This document shows, in pieces, positions 10,317 through 18,848 of a stretch of DNA of 64,000 bases. Every line of letters starts with the position of its first letter. Position 1 is the first letter of the stretch. The notes under the pieces are model-generated. The model was not told the origin of the DNA. It saw only the letters and a program-made list of their open reading frames with translations, and did not search any database. Made by a program: the position numbers and the translations under genes. The DNA lies in NCBI RefSeq assembly GCF_900188345.1, contig NZ_FZOD01000023.1:62001-126000 (forward strand), written 5' to 3'. This DNA comes from Streptosporangium subroseum (lineage in GTDB: Bacteria > Actinomycetota > Actinomycetes > Streptosporangiales > Streptosporangiaceae).

Positions 10317-10981
10317 TGCACGCCGCACTGTTGCTACTGGCCGACTCCCGGCTCCCCGCCGGGGGTCACGGGCACTCGGGGGGCGTCGAGGAGGCGGTCA
10401 GGATCGGCGCGATCCACGACCTGCCCAGCCTCGCCGCGTTCCTGCGGGGGCGCCTGGCCACCACCGGCCTGGTGACGGCCGCTCTCGCGGCGGCGGCCTG
10501 CGCGTACGGATCGTCCGCGAGCCGTACGGGATGGATCCGGCTGAACGCGGAGGCCGACGCCAGGACCTCCTCCCCCGCCCAGCGGGACGCCGGCCGTACG
10601 CAGGGCAGGCTGCTGCTGCGGACCGCCCGGCGGATCTGGCCGTCACCGGCGCTCGACGTCCTGGCGGAGAGCCTGCCGCAGGGCGCCCATCATCCGGTGG
10701 CGCTCGGCGCGGTGGCGTCCGCGGCGGGGTGCGTCCCCGGAGAGGCCGCTCTGGCGGCCGCCTACACCGCCGTCACCGGCCCGGCCACCGCGGCGGTACG
10801 GCTGCTCGGCCTCGACCCGGTCGCGGTCCACGGCCTCCTCGCCGGCCTCGCTCCGGACCTGGAGCGGATCGCGGCCACCGCCCCTACCGACTGGGAGGCG
10901 CTGCCCGCGCACGCCGCCCCCGCGCTCGACCTGCTCGCCGAACGTCATATCCGCGCCGAGTTGAGGCTTTTCGTCTCCTGA
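10316..10981 (+). CDS. ureF: Urease accessory protein UreF
   Basis: The 221-residue all-helical chaperone opens with the typical LLLADSRLPAGGHGHSGGVE segment and contains the conserved GRLxLRTARR-like stretch near residue 95. In the family it bridges UreD-bound apo-urease and the GTPase UreG during nickel insertion. The start is the third of three TGATG-coupled junctions downstream of ureC. The first two junctions open only short duplicated frames, so this is the functional start. ureG follows after 21 bases. Confidence 0.93.
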   Translation: MHAALLLLADSRLPAGGHGHSGGVEEAVRIGAIHDLPSLAAFLRGRLATTGLVTAALAAAACAYGSSASRTGWIRLNAEADARTSSPAQRDAGRTQGRLLLRTARRIWPSPALDVLAESLPQGAHHPVALGAVASAAGCVPGEAALAAAYTAVTGPATAAVRLLGLDPVAVHGLLAGLAPDLERIAATAPTDWEALPAHAAPALDLLAERHIRAELRLFVS

Positions 10982-11002
10982 CCAGTTAAGGACGGTGACC
11001 CC

Positions 11003-11689
11003 ATGGGCGCCAACCACGACGACCACCATCACGCGGCCGACCCGCACGGCCGGGCGCTGCGCCTGGGCATCGGAGGCCCCGTCGGCAGCGGCAAGACCGC
11101 GCTGACCGCGGCGCTGTGCCGGACCCTCGGCCAGAGCCTGCGCCTGGGCGTGGTGACCAACGACATCTACACCACCGAGGACGCCGACTTCCTGCGGAAG
11201 GCGGGCGTGCTCGATCCGGAGCGGATCGCCGCGGTGCAGACCGGGTGCTGCCCGCACACCGCCATCCGCGACGACATCGCGGCCAACCTCGACGCGGTGG
11301 AGACCCTGGAGGAGCGGTTCGGCCCGCTCGACCTGGTGATCGTGGAGAGTGGCGGTGACAACCTCACCGCCACCTTCAGCAGGGGCCTGGCCGACAGGCA
11401 GATCTTCGTGCTGGACGTGTCGGGGGGCGACAAGGTCCCTCGCAAGGGTGGTCCCGGCGTGACGACGGCCGACCTGCTCGTGATCAACAAGACCGACCTC
11501 GCCCCGATGGTCGGCGCGGACCTCACGGTCATGTCCCGCGACGCGGCGGCCGTACGGGACGGCAGGCCCGTGCTGTTCACCTCGGTCAGGGAGGAGCCGG
11601 GCGCGCACGCGGTCGCGACGTGGGTCAGCGGCCTCGTCGAGTCCTGGGTCCGCGACCACGGCCACGAGCCCGACCATGTCCCCGCCTGA
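11003..11689 (+). CDS. ureG: Urease accessory GTPase UreG
   Basis: The 228-residue SIMIBI-class GTPase has P-loop GGPVGSGKT (about 24-32), the metal-binding Cys-Pro-His of the TGCCPHTAIRDD motif, VESGGDN and the base-recognition NKTD. A His-rich N-terminus (NHDDHHHAADPH) may hold nickel, partly substituting for the missing UreE in this operon. It couples GTP hydrolysis to nickel delivery to the urease active site. An RBS-like AAGGACGG precedes the ATG. It overlaps ureD by 14 bases. Confidence 0.96.
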   Translation: MGANHDDHHHAADPHGRALRLGIGGPVGSGKTALTAALCRTLGQSLRLGVVTNDIYTTEDADFLRKAGVLDPERIAAVQTGCCPHTAIRDDIAANLDAVETLEERFGPLDLVIVESGGDNLTATFSRGLADRQIFVLDVSGGDKVPRKGGPGVTTADLLVINKTDLAPMVGADLTVMSRDAAAVRDGRPVLFTSVREEPGAHAVATWVSGLVESWVRDHGHEPDHVPA

Positions 11690-12746
11690 CCGGCTCGCCA
11701 TGACCTCACCCGCTCACGGCATCACCGCGCCCCCACCCGATTCCGGCAACGCCGGACCGGAAACCACCGCTCTTATCGAAATAACCAAAAACCATCCCGC
11801 CCCCGGCGGCGCCGCCGCGATCCCACCGGGCCTCGACGAGGCCATCGGGATCTCGTCCGGCCCTGACGGCACCGTCATGATCTCTCCCAGCCCCGGCGAC
11901 GCCGCCACGATCCCGTCCGGCCGTCACGACATCGCCACGGTCTCCCCCCACCCTGGCGACACGATCCCGTACACCACCGCGACCCCACCTCGGCGATCAG
12001 GGCCGGGAGCGGCCCCTCGGCGTTCGATGAGGGCTCGGGCGGCGATCGTCACCGAACGCGACGCGGACGGCCGGACCCTGCTCGCCACGATGCGGTCCGA
12101 TCCGCCGATCACGTTGCGCAGGACCGGGCCGGGTCAGGTGCACCTGGTGTCCACCGCGGCGGGACCGCTCGGCGGTGACGACCTCGCGCTCGACATCGAG
12201 GTGGCGCCGGGCACCGCGCTGGACGTACGGTCGGTCGCGAGCACGCTGGTGCTGCCCGGCGCCGCCGGGGGCGGGTCACTGATGACGGTCACCGCCCGGG
12301 TCGGGGCGGGGGCGTCACTGCGCTTCACGCCCGAGCCGACGGTGCTGGCCGTGGGCTGCCTGCACCGCATGGTCGTACGGCTGACACTCGCCGAGGACGC
12401 GCGGGTGTTCTGGCGCGAGGAGATCGTCTTCGGCAGGTACGGCGAGCGGCCCGGCAGCTGCCACTCCCGCTTCGACGCCACGTTCGCGGGCGGCCCGCTG
12501 CTCCGGCAGGAGTTCGTGGTGGGCGAACCGGCGATCGACGGCAGCCCCGCCGTCTACGGCGACGCCCGCTGCGTCGGCAGCACCCTGATGACCGGACGGG
12601 CGCCCGAGCCGGTCATCGGTGACGGCTGGGCGGTTCTTCCCCTGGCCGGACCGGGCACCCTGGTCTCCGCCCTCGGCCGGGACGCCGTGGAGCTGCGGCA
12701 GCGCCTGCTGCGGGGCGAGGCGGCAGCCGTAAAGCGTCAGCCGTAG
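11676..12746 (+). CDS. ureD: Urease accessory protein UreD with a repeat-bearing N-terminal extension
   Basis: The UreD (UreH) scaffold domain begins around residue 118 with MRARAAIVTERDADGR and includes the conserved AGPLGGDD motif and the RFTPEPTVL segment. Ahead of it lies an unusual ~117-residue Pro/Gly-rich region in which residues 47-96 are five decapeptide repeats (30-base DNA units). The frame overlaps ureG by 14 bases, which supports use of the long start; an internal ATG at 12027 would give a standard-size protein. UreD binds apo-urease and recruits UreF-UreG. The C-terminus ends KRQP. Confidence 0.88.
   Translation: MSPPDRLAMTSPAHGITAPPPDSGNAGPETTALIEITKNHPAPGGAAAIPPGLDEAIGISSGPDGTVMISPSPGDAATIPSGRHDIATVSPHPGDTIPYTTATPPRRSGPGAAPRRSMRARAAIVTERDADGRTLLATMRSDPPITLRRTGPGQVHLVSTAAGPLGGDDLALDIEVAPGTALDVRSVASTLVLPGAAGGGSLMTVTARVGAGASLRFTPEPTVLAVGCLHRMVVRLTLAEDARVFWREEIVFGRYGERPGSCHSRFDATFAGGPLLRQEFVVGEPAIDGSPAVYGDARCVGSTLMTGRAPEPVIGDGWAVLPLAGPGTLVSALGRDAVELRQRLLRGEAAAVKRQP
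11814..11963 (+). repeat. Five 30-base repeats inside ureD
   Basis: Five consecutive 30-base units encode decapeptides of the pattern x-x-I/V-S/P-x-x-x-x-D/G-x, for example IGISSGPDGT then VMISPSPGDA. The units are degenerate at DNA level but in frame, so expansion and contraction would not break the ureD frame. Confidence 0.75.
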
Positions 12747-12875
12747 GAGGCCGATCGTGAAGCGTCAGCCGTCGATCGATGCCGAGGTCTCATGCCTCGA
12801 TCGTCAGGTGTCAGCCCTGGATCATGAGACATGGGCATGGATCGTGAGGACCGAGATACGAGGCGTCAGTCGTAG
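12732..12875. repeat. ureD 3'-end echo in the ureD/era convergent gap
   Basis: The 13-mer AAGCGTCAGCCGT ends ureD at 12732-12744 and recurs exactly at 12760-12772. A related GAGGCGTCAGTCGTAG occurs at 12860-12875 across the era stop on the other strand. The 119-base gap otherwise holds further GATCGT- and GTCAG-containing fragments and no clear terminator hairpin. Confidence 0.6.
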
Positions 12876-13786
12876 AAACCCAGGCGGCGCAGCTGCTTGG
12901 GGTCGCGCTGCCAGTCCTTGGCGACGCTGATCCGCAGGTCGAGGTAGACCCGGGTGCCGAGCAGCGCCTCGATCTGTGTGCGGGCGCGGCTGCCGACGTC
13001 CTTGAGCCGGCTGCCCTTGTGCCCGATCACAATGGCCTTCTGGGACGAGCGCTCGACGAACATGTGCGCGTAGATGTCGAGCAGATCTTCGCGACCCTCC
13101 CTGGGCGCCATCTCGTCGACGACGACCGCGATCGAGTGCGGCAGCTCGTCACGAACGCCCTCCAGGACCGCCTCCCGGATCAACTCGCCCACCAGCACCT
13201 GCTCGGGCTCGTCGGTGAGCTGACCGCCCTCGTACAGCGGCGGGCTCTTTGGGAGGCGTTTGATCAGAACGTCGGCCAGCACGTCGAGTTGCTCCCCCGA
13301 CTTCGCCGAGACCGGGACGATCTCGGCGAACTCCGCGAGCCGGGAGACCGCGAGCAACTGCTCGGCGATCTGCTCCCGGCTCGCCAGGTCGCACTTGCTC
13401 ACCACGGCGACGACCGGAGTCTTCTTGATCGCGGCGAGCTTCTCCGCGATGAACCGGTCGCCCTTGCCGATGGGCTCGTTGGCGGGCACGCAGAAACCGA
13501 TCACGTCGACCTCGGTCAGCGTGGACAGCACCAGGCTGTCCAGCCGCTCGCCCAGCAGCGTGCGGGGCCGGTGAAAGCCCGGCGTGTCCACGATGATGAG
13601 CTGGGAGTCGGCGCGGTGCACGATGCCACGGATGGCGCGGCGGGTGGTCTGGGGCTTGGATGAGGTGATCGCCACCTTCGTGCCGACCAACGCGTTCATC
13701 AGCGTGGACTTGCCGACGTTGGGCCGGCCGACGAAGCAGGCGAAACCGGCATGGAAATCAGCAGCTGAGGAACTCACGTCAACCAT
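12866..13786 (-). CDS. era: GTPase Era
   Basis: The 306-residue protein has G1 GRPNVGKST, the switch threonine in QTTRRAIRG, G3 DTPGFHRP and a G4 reading SKCD in place of NKxD. A C-terminal KH domain includes the GHKGSRLKDVG RNA-binding loop. Era binds the 3' end of 16S rRNA and checks 30S assembly. The ATG at 13786 (MVDVSSSAADFHAG) is chosen because upstream sequence in frame is low-complexity Arg/Ser from a repeat array. It is downstream of ybeY, phoH and the CorC/HlyC-type gene, its usual actinobacterial neighbours. Confidence 0.95.
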   Translation of the reverse strand: MVDVSSSAADFHAGFACFVGRPNVGKSTLMNALVGTKVAITSSKPQTTRRAIRGIVHRADSQLIIVDTPGFHRPRTLLGERLDSLVLSTLTEVDVIGFCVPANEPIGKGDRFIAEKLAAIKKTPVVAVVSKCDLASREQIAEQLLAVSRLAEFAEIVPVSAKSGEQLDVLADVLIKRLPKSPPLYEGGQLTDEPEQVLVGELIREAVLEGVRDELPHSIAVVVDEMAPREGREDLLDIYAHMFVERSSQKAIVIGHKGSRLKDVGSRARTQIEALLGTRVYLDLRISVAKDWQRDPKQLRRLGFYD

Positions 13787-13799
13787 TGTCGCCGATGTC

Positions 13800-14080
13800 G
13801 ACCTCAGCTCTGACGCATCCACCGTCGCGACGGTCCCAACCCTGGCACAACAGGCCATCGCCGCGGACCCCGATCCTGACGCGACACGCCACCGCGACCG
13901 GTCCCGGCCGGACGCGAGGCGCCATCTCGAACGACCACAGCCCTGACCTGACCTGCCGTCGTCCCAGCCGGACGCGAGACGCCGGCACGATCGACCCCAA
14001 GCCCTGACACGCCTACCGTCGCAGACCGGTCGCACTCCTGACGCGAGACGCCGGAGCGACCGCTCTCAGCTCTGACGCAG
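13800..14080. repeat. Degenerate repeat array derived from a gene 3' end
   Basis: The exact 14-mer TCAGCTCTGACGCA covers the stop of the minus-strand gene ending at 14066 (14066-14079) and recurs at 13804-13817. Between them variants of CCTGACGCGAGACGCCGG appear about every 35-65 bases, for instance near 13878, 13910, 13970 and 14035. The 279-base space before era is filled by this array and has no gene. Confidence 0.7.
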
Positions 14081-14398
14081 TGTGCCGTCGGGATCGGCCA
14101 CGAGCAGTGTCCTGCCGCCCAGATCGCGGACCGCCTGCGCGTCGGCGTCGGCCGGTCCGTCTCCCGCGGTGACCAGCGCGGCCGCCTCCAGGGACTCGGC
14201 ACCGCTGGACACGGCCATCGCCACGGCGACCTGCAGTGCCGACAACGTCAGTGACGGCAGCGCCACATTCGTCGCCGAGTAGGTCCGGCCGGTCTCGTCA
14301 CGTACGGCCGCACCCTCGGCCGTGCCGTTGCGGGCGCGGGCGGAACGGGCCAGAACGATGATTTTGTTGTCCTCGGGATCGAGGGTCGCGTCACTCAC
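14066..14398 (-). CDS. Small deaminase-fold protein next to era, catalytic motifs absent
   Basis: The 110-residue product matches in size and position the protein found between era and the CorC/HlyC-type gene in actinobacteria, often named cytidine deaminase. It has the deaminase-like opening (DNKIIVLARSARARNG...) and central helix (LTLSALQVAVAMAVSSGAE), but I see neither the His/Cys-Ala-Glu nor the Pro-Cys-x-x-Cys zinc motif. It is therefore unlikely to deaminate. Function unknown. Confidence 0.8.
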   Translation of the reverse strand: MSDATLDPEDNKIIVLARSARARNGTAEGAAVRDETGRTYSATNVALPSLTLSALQVAVAMAVSSGAESLEAAALVTAGDGPADADAQAVRDLGGRTLLVADPDGTLRQS

Positions 14399-14439
14399 GG
14401 CACAAGAGTATTCAGCTCGTGGGAGGCGGTGCGACCCCG

Positions 14440-14592
14440 GCCGGGCCGCAATCCGGGCAGGTCAGCCTCGAACCGGTCAGGTCGATCAGGTCGGGCCGCG
14501 GTCCGGTCAGACCGGTCGTGGTCAGGCCACAGCTCTGCGGGCCAGGCCACAGCCCCGTCGGGGCGACCGGGTCAGGCCGGTCGGGTCAGGCC
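14440..14592. repeat. 3'-end echo and GTCAGGCC repeats downstream of a lipoprotein gene
   Basis: CGGGTCAGGCC occurs at 14568-14578 and again at 14582-14592, the second spanning the lipoprotein stop (14586). GTCAGGCCACAG at 14521 and GCCAGGCCACAG at 14541 are further copies, and looser GGTCAGGTC/GGTCAGACC units extend to about 14460. The 187-base gap carries no gene. Confidence 0.65.
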
Positions 14593-15248
14593 CCGGCCCG
14601 GTCGAGCAGGAAGTGGGCGAGCTGCCGGGTGCGCCCGACGTCGACGCGCGAGATCCCGGCGTGCACCAGCGAGACCAGCGTGCTCCCCGCCCGGGCGAAG
14701 ACCAGGTGCATCTCGTAGGGATATCCGTTCAGCCGGCCTCTCAGCCGCCTGGCCTGCACCTCATCGCCGACCCCTCTCAGCTTCAGGGGGGAGACCCTGA
14801 AGGAGGTGCCCTTACCCGCCCGGGGGCTCGCCGCCACCGGACAGCTGCCCAGCGCCCTGGTGAGTTCGGCGAAGTGGGCCTTGGCGTCATCGCCCGTGTA
14901 CGACGCCAGGCCGACCCCGGCCAGCTCGCCCAGCTTGTCGCCCGGGTAAGTCACGGCGACCCGGGCCCCCGGAGCCCACTGCGGCGGACTGCCTCCGGCC
15001 GTGTCGAGAACGAGCCGGCAGTCACTGCCGACCGGCCGGAACGGCGTCTTCCACCCGTCACGCTGCCGGGCGGAGAAACCGTCCGGGAGTTCCTTCGGTT
15101 CTTTCAGCAGTCCTCGTAGCCGTGCCAACTCCTCACCCGGATTCGCAGCGGTGCCGGGCCCCATCTTGTCGGCACCGCAGTTCACCAAAGAACCCGATAA
15201 AAGCCCACAGATCACCACTAAAGCGGCAATACACGTCCTCCGCGCCAT
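14586..15248 (-). CDS. Probable secreted lipoprotein of unknown function
   Basis: The 220-residue precursor starts MARRTCIAALVVICG and has an Arg-led hydrophobic signal ending SGSLVNC, a lipobox-like site with Asn before Cys. The mature part is soluble, with a Gly/Lys-rich middle, and no domain I recognise. GGGGGAA precedes the ATG at 15248; an in-frame upstream ATG (15332) would bury the signal peptide. It sits between era's neighbour and the CorC/HlyC-type gene, where most actinobacteria have nothing, so it looks like a lineage-specific insertion. Confidence 0.72.
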   Translation of the reverse strand: MARRTCIAALVVICGLLSGSLVNCGADKMGPGTAANPGEELARLRGLLKEPKELPDGFSARQRDGWKTPFRPVGSDCRLVLDTAGGSPPQWAPGARVAVTYPGDKLGELAGVGLASYTGDDAKAHFAELTRALGSCPVAASPRAGKGTSFRVSPLKLRGVGDEVQARRLRGRLNGYPYEMHLVFARAGSTLVSLVHAGISRVDVGRTRQLAHFLLDRAGA

Positions 15249-15421
15249 GATTATTCCCCCGATGTTACGTGCGGGGTTTTTGTCCCCGCCGCCCGCTTTC
15301 CTCCCTTCCCCATTGGCAAAAGCGGCAATCATCAGGAAACGCCTAAGGGCGCCCTCAACCGCACGACACGGCAGAGAACGCCCTTAAGTGAGCAACACGG
15401 AGAAGATCGGTCGTACTGCCG

Positions 15422-16726
15422 TCACTTCCGCTCGGTGGAAGCCGAAACCGAGTCAGGCTCGGCCGGAGCGACTCGCCTGACGAGAACCGTGCCGATCCGG
15501 TTGCGACGCCCGGCGAGACTCTCGGCCGTCAGGCTGAGCCCCTCCACCACGGCCTCGGAACCGGCGATCGGCACCCTGCCCAGCGCGTGCGCCAGCAGGC
15601 CGCCGACGGTCTCCACGTCGTCCACCTCAAGCTCGACGGCGAACAGGTCCGCGAGATCGCCCACCGGGAGCCGGGCGGTCACCCGGACCGAACCGTCCTC
15701 GAGCGACTCCACCCGGGGAGCCTCCTGGTCGTATTCGTCGGCGATCTCACCGACGATCTCCTCCAGGACGTCCTCGATCGTGACCAGTCCGGCCGTGCCG
15801 CCGTACTCGTCGATGACGATGGCCTGGTGGATCTGGCGGGCCTGCATCTCCCGGAGGAGCTGGTCGATCGGCTTGCTCTCCGGCACGTAGGTGGCCGGAC
15901 GCATGATCGACTCGACCGACTCGGCACGACCGTCGTCCCCGGTGTCCTGCACCCGGCGCGCGATGTCCTTGAGATAGGCGATGCCTATGACGTCGTCCTC
16001 GTTCTCGCCGACCACGGGGATCCGCGAGAAGCCGCTGCGCAGGGCGAGCGACAGGCTCTGGCTCAGCGTCTTGCCGCGCTCGATGAACACCATGTCGGTG
16101 CGGGGCACCATGACCTCGCGGACCAGGGTGTCGCCGAGCTCGAAGACCGAGTGGATCATCTCCCGCTCGTCGGGCTCGATGACCCGGCGCTCCTCGGCCA
16201 GGTCGACCAGGTCCCGCAGCTCGGCCTCGGAGGTGAACGGCCCCTCCCTGAAGCCCTTACCGGGCGTCACGGCGTTGCCGAGCAGTATGAGGAGCTTGGG
16301 GAGGGGCCCGAAGATCCGGGTCAGGCCGTACACCACGGGCGCGCTGGCGAGCGCGATCGGCTCGGCGTGCTGGCGGCCCAGGGTGCGTGGAGAGACCCCG
16401 ACGATCACGTAGCTGACCACGATCATGATCGCCGCCGCGGCGGCGTAGGCCCAGCCCTGGTCACCGAGCCAGTCGATGAACAGCAGCGTCACGATCACCG
16501 TGGCGAGCAGCTCGCAGCTCAACCGGAGCAGGAGCAGCAGGTTGAGGTAGCGCGGCGGGTCCGCGACGATCGCCTGCAGGCGCACCGCGCCCCGGCGCCC
16601 GTCACGGACGAACTCCTCGGCGCGCACCCGTGAGATACGGGTCAGGGCCGTCTCCGCGCTCGCGATCAACCCGCCGACCACGACAAGGAAGACGGCCGAG
16701 AACAACCACCCGTTGGTGATGTTCAC
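15422..16726 (-). CDS. CorC/HlyC-family membrane protein (DUF21 plus CBS pair)
   Basis: The 434-residue protein has an N-terminal DUF21/CNNM region with three to four helices (about 1-140, including the AETALTRISR motif), a CBS-domain pair (about 200-325, with VMVPRTDM and IDEYGGTAGLVTIEDVLEEIVGEI) and a C-terminal transporter-associated domain. The family is linked to magnesium/cobalt efflux, though often misnamed hemolysin. The GTG at 16726 overlaps the ybeY stop as GTGA with GGGAGGTG 12 bases upstream; a GTG at 16750 is the alternative. Confidence 0.9.
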   Translation of the reverse strand: MNITNGWLFSAVFLVVVGGLIASAETALTRISRVRAEEFVRDGRRGAVRLQAIVADPPRYLNLLLLLRLSCELLATVIVTLLFIDWLGDQGWAYAAAAAIMIVVSYVIVGVSPRTLGRQHAEPIALASAPVVYGLTRIFGPLPKLLILLGNAVTPGKGFREGPFTSEAELRDLVDLAEERRVIEPDEREMIHSVFELGDTLVREVMVPRTDMVFIERGKTLSQSLSLALRSGFSRIPVVGENEDDVIGIAYLKDIARRVQDTGDDGRAESVESIMRPATYVPESKPIDQLLREMQARQIHQAIVIDEYGGTAGLVTIEDVLEEIVGEIADEYDQEAPRVESLEDGSVRVTARLPVGDLADLFAVELEVDDVETVGGLLAHALGRVPIAGSEAVVEGLSLTAESLAGRRNRIGTVLVRRVAPAEPDSVSASTERK

Positions 16727-17205
16727 CGCTGGGGGCGCACCTCCCGCCACGACTCGAGAAGCTCGCCCTGGAGGCCGAACATCTCCTTGTGCTCGTCAGG
16801 TTCGGCGTGGTCGTAGCCGAGCAGGTGGAGGATGCCGTGCGTGCACAGCAGTTCCAGCTCCGCCTCGGTGCTGTGCCCGGCCTCGGCCGCCTGCTTGGCG
16901 GCCACCTGCGGGCAGAGCACCACGTCGCCGAGGAGCGCGGGATCGGTGGGGACGTCCCCCTCGTGCCGGGGCCCGGGGCCGGGGCCCGGACGCAGCTCGT
17001 CCATCGGGAAGGCGAGGACGTCGGTCGGGCCCGGCTCACCCATCCACTGCTCGTGCAGCACCGACATCGCCTCCTCGTCGACGATGAGGATGGACAGCTC
17101 GGCGAGCGGGTTGATGCCCATCCGCTCCAGCACGTGCCCGGCCAGCGAGACGATAAGCCCCTCGTCGACCTCGACGCCGGACTCGTTGTTGACCTCGGTG
17201 CTCAT
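16723..17205 (-). CDS. ybeY: Endoribonuclease YbeY
   Basis: The 160-residue metalloprotein has the zinc signature HGILHLLGYDH near residue 113 and the preceding GPTDVLAFPMDE motif. YbeY acts in 16S rRNA 3' maturation and ribosome quality control with Era, which lies downstream in the same run. The ATG at 17205 (MSTEVNNE) starts 8 bases after the phoH stop. Its stop overlaps the next start. Confidence 0.95.
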   Translation of the reverse strand: MSTEVNNESGVEVDEGLIVSLAGHVLERMGINPLAELSILIVDEEAMSVLHEQWMGEPGPTDVLAFPMDELRPGPGPGPRHEGDVPTDPALLGDVVLCPQVAAKQAAEAGHSTEAELELLCTHGILHLLGYDHAEPDEHKEMFGLQGELLESWREVRPQR

Positions 17206-17212
17206 TGCTCGC

Positions 17213-18277
17213 TCATGTTCTCTCCCGGGAGCGCTTGACGACGCCCTTGATCGCCTGCGGCGCGTTCTGCCGTTGAATCTCGTCGTAACGCCCATAGGCG
17301 TCCACGATGTCGCCCACCAGCTTGTGACGTACCACGTCCGCACTGGTCAGACGGCTGAAGTGGATGTCGGAGACCCCCTCGAGGATATCTTGCACCACCC
17401 TCAGACCGCTCTGCGTGCCGTTGGGCAGGTCGACCTGGGTGACGTCACCGGTTACAACGATCTTCGAGTTGAAGCCCAGCCGCGTCAGGAACATCTTCAT
17501 CTGCTCGGGCGAGGTGTTCTGCGCCTCGTCGAGGATGATGTAGGCGTCGTTGAGCGTGCGGCCGCGCATGTAGGCGAGGGGTGCGACCTCGATCGTGCCC
17601 GCGGCCATCAGCCGGGGGATCGAGTCGGGGTCGAGCATGTCGTGCAGGGCGTCGTACAGCGGACGCAGGTAGGGGTCGATCTTCTCGTAGAGCGTGCCGG
17701 GCAGGAAGCCCAGCCGCTCGCCCGCCTCGACCGCGGGGCGGGTGAGAATGATCCTGGTGACCTTCTTGTCCTGCAGCGCCCTTACGGCCTTCGCCATGGC
17801 GAGATAGGTCTTGCCCGTGCCCGCAGGACCGATGCCGAAGACGATGGTGAACTTGTCGATCGCGTCGACGTAACGCTTCTGGTTCACGGTCTTCGGCCGG
17901 ATGGTCCGGCCGCGCGAGGAGATGATGTCCAGGGAGAGCACCTCGGCCGGACGGTCGGAGGTCATGCGCAGCATCGCGATGCTGCGCTCCACCGCGTCCG
18001 CCGTGAGCTCCGTGCCCCCGCGGACGAGCTCGGCCAGCTCCTCGAAGAGGCGCACCACCGCGCTGCTCTCCTCAGGGCTGCCAGTGACGGTGATCTCGTT
18101 GCCCCGGACGTGGATGTCGGCGCGGAAGGCGCCCTCGATGACGCGCAGCAGCTCGTCGCGCGAGCCCAGCAGGCTGACCATCGAATGATCGTCCGGAATC
18201 ACTACCTTTGCCTGGGTCCGGCTTGGACCTTTGGATCTTGGCGATGGGGTTCTGCTGGAATCGTATGTCTCGGACAT
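17213..18277 (-). CDS. phoH: PhoH-like ATPase
   Basis: The 354-residue protein has a short KH-like N-terminal part (about 40-110) and a PhoH P-loop domain with Walker A GPAGTGKTYLA (about 150) and Walker B YIILDEAQNTS. Proteins of this type are cytoplasmic ATPases thought to act on RNA; adjacency to ybeY is conserved across bacteria. It is followed closely by ybeY, indicating co-transcription. Confidence 0.93.
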   Translation of the reverse strand: MSETYDSSRTPSPRSKGPSRTQAKVVIPDDHSMVSLLGSRDELLRVIEGAFRADIHVRGNEITVTGSPEESSAVVRLFEELAELVRGGTELTADAVERSIAMLRMTSDRPAEVLSLDIISSRGRTIRPKTVNQKRYVDAIDKFTIVFGIGPAGTGKTYLAMAKAVRALQDKKVTRIILTRPAVEAGERLGFLPGTLYEKIDPYLRPLYDALHDMLDPDSIPRLMAAGTIEVAPLAYMRGRTLNDAYIILDEAQNTSPEQMKMFLTRLGFNSKIVVTGDVTQVDLPNGTQSGLRVVQDILEGVSDIHFSRLTSADVVRHKLVGDIVDAYGRYDEIQRQNAPQAIKGVVKRSRERT

Positions 18278-18369
18278 GGGCGGGCCTTACGGCCTGTTCG
18301 CCTCCAGATATCGACGTAGGACTTCAACGCCATCGTATCCGTGATCGACAGGATCGTGCCTTCGGGTTT

Positions 18370-18723
18370 TCACCCGGGCGGCCAGGTCAGCCCGCGCCCT
18401 CCGAGGACGTGCGCGTGCACGTGGAAGACGGTCTGGCCTGCGCCGGGGCCCGTGTTGAAGACCATCCGGTAACCGGAGCCGGCGACGCCCTCCTGCTCCG
18501 CGACCGCGTGCGCCGTCCTGAGCACCTCGTCGGCCAGCCCGTGGTCGGCGGCCGCCAGGGCCGCCGCGTCCGGGTAGTGGTCCTTGGGGATCACGAGCGC
18601 GTGGGTCGGCGCCTGCGGGTTGACATCCCGGAACGCCAGCGTGCGATCCGTCTCGTAGACGATCTCCGCCGGGATCTCCTTGGCGACGATTCTGCAGAAT
18701 AGGCAGTCGGTTTCGCTTACCAT
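18370..18723 (-). CDS. HIT-family nucleotide hydrolase
   Basis: The 117-residue histidine-triad protein has the catalytic HVHAHVLGG near the C-terminus and the N-terminal CLFCRIVAKEIPA typical of the HinT branch. It probably hydrolyses adenosine phosphoramidates. It heads the phoH-ybeY-era run; 92 bases separate it from phoH. The promoter region is shared with the divergent ECF sigma gene. Confidence 0.93.
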   Translation of the reverse strand: MVSETDCLFCRIVAKEIPAEIVYETDRTLAFRDVNPQAPTHALVIPKDHYPDAAALAAADHGLADEVLRTAHAVAEQEGVAGSGYRMVFNTGPGAGQTVFHVHAHVLGGRGLTWPPG

Positions 18724-18848
18724 GCAGGCACCCTACCCCCGAGGACGTTGCGAATCGGTGATGGTTAGCCGTCCGCAAACAAAGATCCACCCGGATATGG
18801 TGAGTATGCAAAACTTCAACGATGACAGACCGCTGTGACTAGCAGGAT

